Positions 63,100-64,000 of a stretch of 64,000 nt of DNA are shown here, one piece after another; within the stretch, counting starts at the first letter, position 1; every line of letters starts with the position of its first letter. This DNA is from Lujinxingia vulgaris. Lineage in GTDB: Bacteria > Myxococcota_A > Bradymonadia > Bradymonadales > Bradymonadaceae. Below the pieces are notes generated by a model. It was given only the letters and a program-made list of their open reading frames with translations. It did no database searches and was not told the origin of the DNA. A program made the translations under genes and the position numbers. Location: NCBI RefSeq assembly GCF_007997005.1, contig NZ_VOSL01000054.1, positions 124,001 to 188,000 of the forward strand. Direction: 5' to 3'.

Positions 63100-64000
63100 T
63101 CACGGGCTCTCGTCAACCGGCGCGCTCTCATCCGAGGCGCCCTCTTCGGCCGCTGGCGCGTCCTGAGCTTGCTCCTCCGGGGCAGCGGCTTCGGCAGCTG
63201 CGGCCGCCTCGGCCTGAGCCACCTCGGCGGCGATCATATCGCGTTGTTCCACGAGCATCGGGATCTGCTCGCGGGTCATGTCGATGATCTGCTGCACCTG
63301 CTCAATGCGCTGACTGACGTCATCGCGCTCTTCGACGTACTCGCCGCCCTCGTAGTGCAGGAAGTTGTTGTAGTGCTCAATGGACTTCTCGTAGTGGCTG
63401 ATCGCGTTCTCCAGGTTGGCGATCGTCCAGTCCATCTGCCCGACCATGTCATCGGGGCTGGGGGCTTCGGTGTCACCACCGAGCTGGGCGTTCTGCGCGA
63501 GGTGCTCGTGCTCGAGCACGCCGAGGTTAAACTGCACCAGGGCGTTCTCAGGTTCCAGCTCCAGCACCCGCTCGTAGGCCTGGCGAGCGCCGGCCAGGTC
63601 GCCCAGGCCGCGCCGGGCGACGCCGATGGCGATGATGGCCTCTTTGTTCTCCGGCTCCAGCTCCAGGACGCTCTCAAAGAGCTCGATGGCGCGCTCGTAG
63701 TCACGCACGTTGAGGATGATCGCGCCCAGGTTCATCTTCGCGGGCACGTGTTCGGGATCGACCTCCAGAGTCTTCTGGAAGTACGCGATGGCCGAGGTCA
63801 CATCGTTTCGCACAAGCTCAATATGGCCCAGGATGTTGTAGAGATCCGGGTCATTCTCATCGATCTGGATGGCGTTAAACATCACCAGGCGCGCGACCTG
63901 GTGGTTGCCGCGATCGAAGTAAATACGCGCCAGGTTGCCGTAGGCGCGAGTGTTCTGGGAGTCACCGGCCAGCGAGCGACGCGCGTGGTTGACGGCCTCG
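63100..64000 (-). CDS. TPR protein, cut by the window end (GltD/AgmU-like)
   Basis: The frame is open from the stop at 63100 to the window end, so the N-terminus is missing; an internal ATG at 63885 is not the true start. The visible part has TPRs (AYGNLARIYFDRGNHQVARL, LYNILGHIELVRNDVTSAIAYFQ and AIELFESVLELEPENKEAIIAIG), then a charged coiled-coil-like segment (YVEERDDVSQRIEQVQQIIDM) and an Ala/Glu-rich tail. It opens the five-gene minus-strand run and fits the TPR proteins GltD/AgmU of the gliding machinery in place, but the fragment does not prove identity. Confidence 0.78.
   Translation of the reverse strand, partial: EAVNHARRSLAGDSQNTRAYGNLARIYFDRGNHQVARLVMFNAIQIDENDPDLYNILGHIELVRNDVTSAIAYFQKTLEVDPEHVPAKMNLGAIILNVRDYERAIELFESVLELEPENKEAIIAIGVARRGLGDLAGARQAYERVLELEPENALVQFNLGVLEHEHLAQNAQLGGDTEAPSPDDMVGQMDWTIANLENAISHYEKSIEHYNNFLHYEGGEYVEERDDVSQRIEQVQQIIDMTREQIPMLVEQRDMIAAEVAQAEAAAAAEAAAPEEQAQDAPAAEEGASDESAPVDESP

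Overview
This window is bacterial chromosomal DNA of high G+C content, densely coded on both strands. No rRNA, tRNA, CRISPR array, insertion sequence or integrase was seen. The gene types point to a deltaproteobacterium-like lineage of the Myxococcota/Bradymonadota kind. They include two membrane-anchored Ser/Thr kinases, PEGA/TPR exported proteins, many lipoproteins, Cys-rich repeat lipoproteins, a FHA plus TonB/AgmX-type protein, and a giant TPR protein. This assignment is inferred from gene content only; no marker gene was compared.

Layout. 1-8.4 kb: prmA (cut by the window edge) and rsmE, a PRPP synthetase-like gene, a large exported peptidase/propeller/beta-barrel protein, a small unknown gene coupled to a lipoprotein, and a TrmA/RlmD-type RNA methyltransferase. 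8.5-11.5 kb: a Ser/Thr kinase divergent from an exported TPR/PEGA protein. 11.5-16.5 kb: a glutamate dehydrogenase-hyuA-hyuB operon that reads as an oxoproline/hydantoin-to-glutamate-to-2-oxoglutarate route. 16.7-21.8 kb: a membrane protein, a lipid-kinase-like protein, an anti-sigma and ECF sigma pair, and alanine dehydrogenase. 22-28.4 kb: a nitroreductase, then a tightly packed six-gene minus-strand operon from an M3 oligopeptidase to a parvulin-type lipoprotein.

28.7-34.6 kb is the most unusual accessory region. It is a four-gene plus-strand cassette: an unknown coiled-coil protein, two different P-loop ATPases that resemble the BrxD/DUF2791 class, and a compact Lhr-like superfamily 2 helicase. 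No methyltransferase (PglX) or phosphatase (PglZ) gene lies beside it. It looks like a minimal BREX-related or otherwise undescribed DNA-processing or defence module.

34.7-46.5 kb: cardiolipin synthase-like PLD protein, mutY with a small Cys-rich lipoprotein, a second Ser/Thr kinase followed by an exported TPR/two-TM protein (a second copy of the 8.5-11.5 kb module), a Cys-rich repeat protein, an FAD amine-oxidase-like enzyme, a RodZ-like protein, an outer-membrane beta-barrel candidate, and rsmI. 46.6-64 kb, all on the minus strand: a TPR protein (cut by the window end), a small exported protein, a FHA-TonB-like protein, a TPR lipoprotein and a 4164-residue TPR protein. Together these resemble the Glt (gliding/envelope-spanning) core set of Myxococcus. 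Strong intrinsic terminators separate several units, at about 20.57-20.61, 42.78, 45.57, 46.57 and 60.56 kb.
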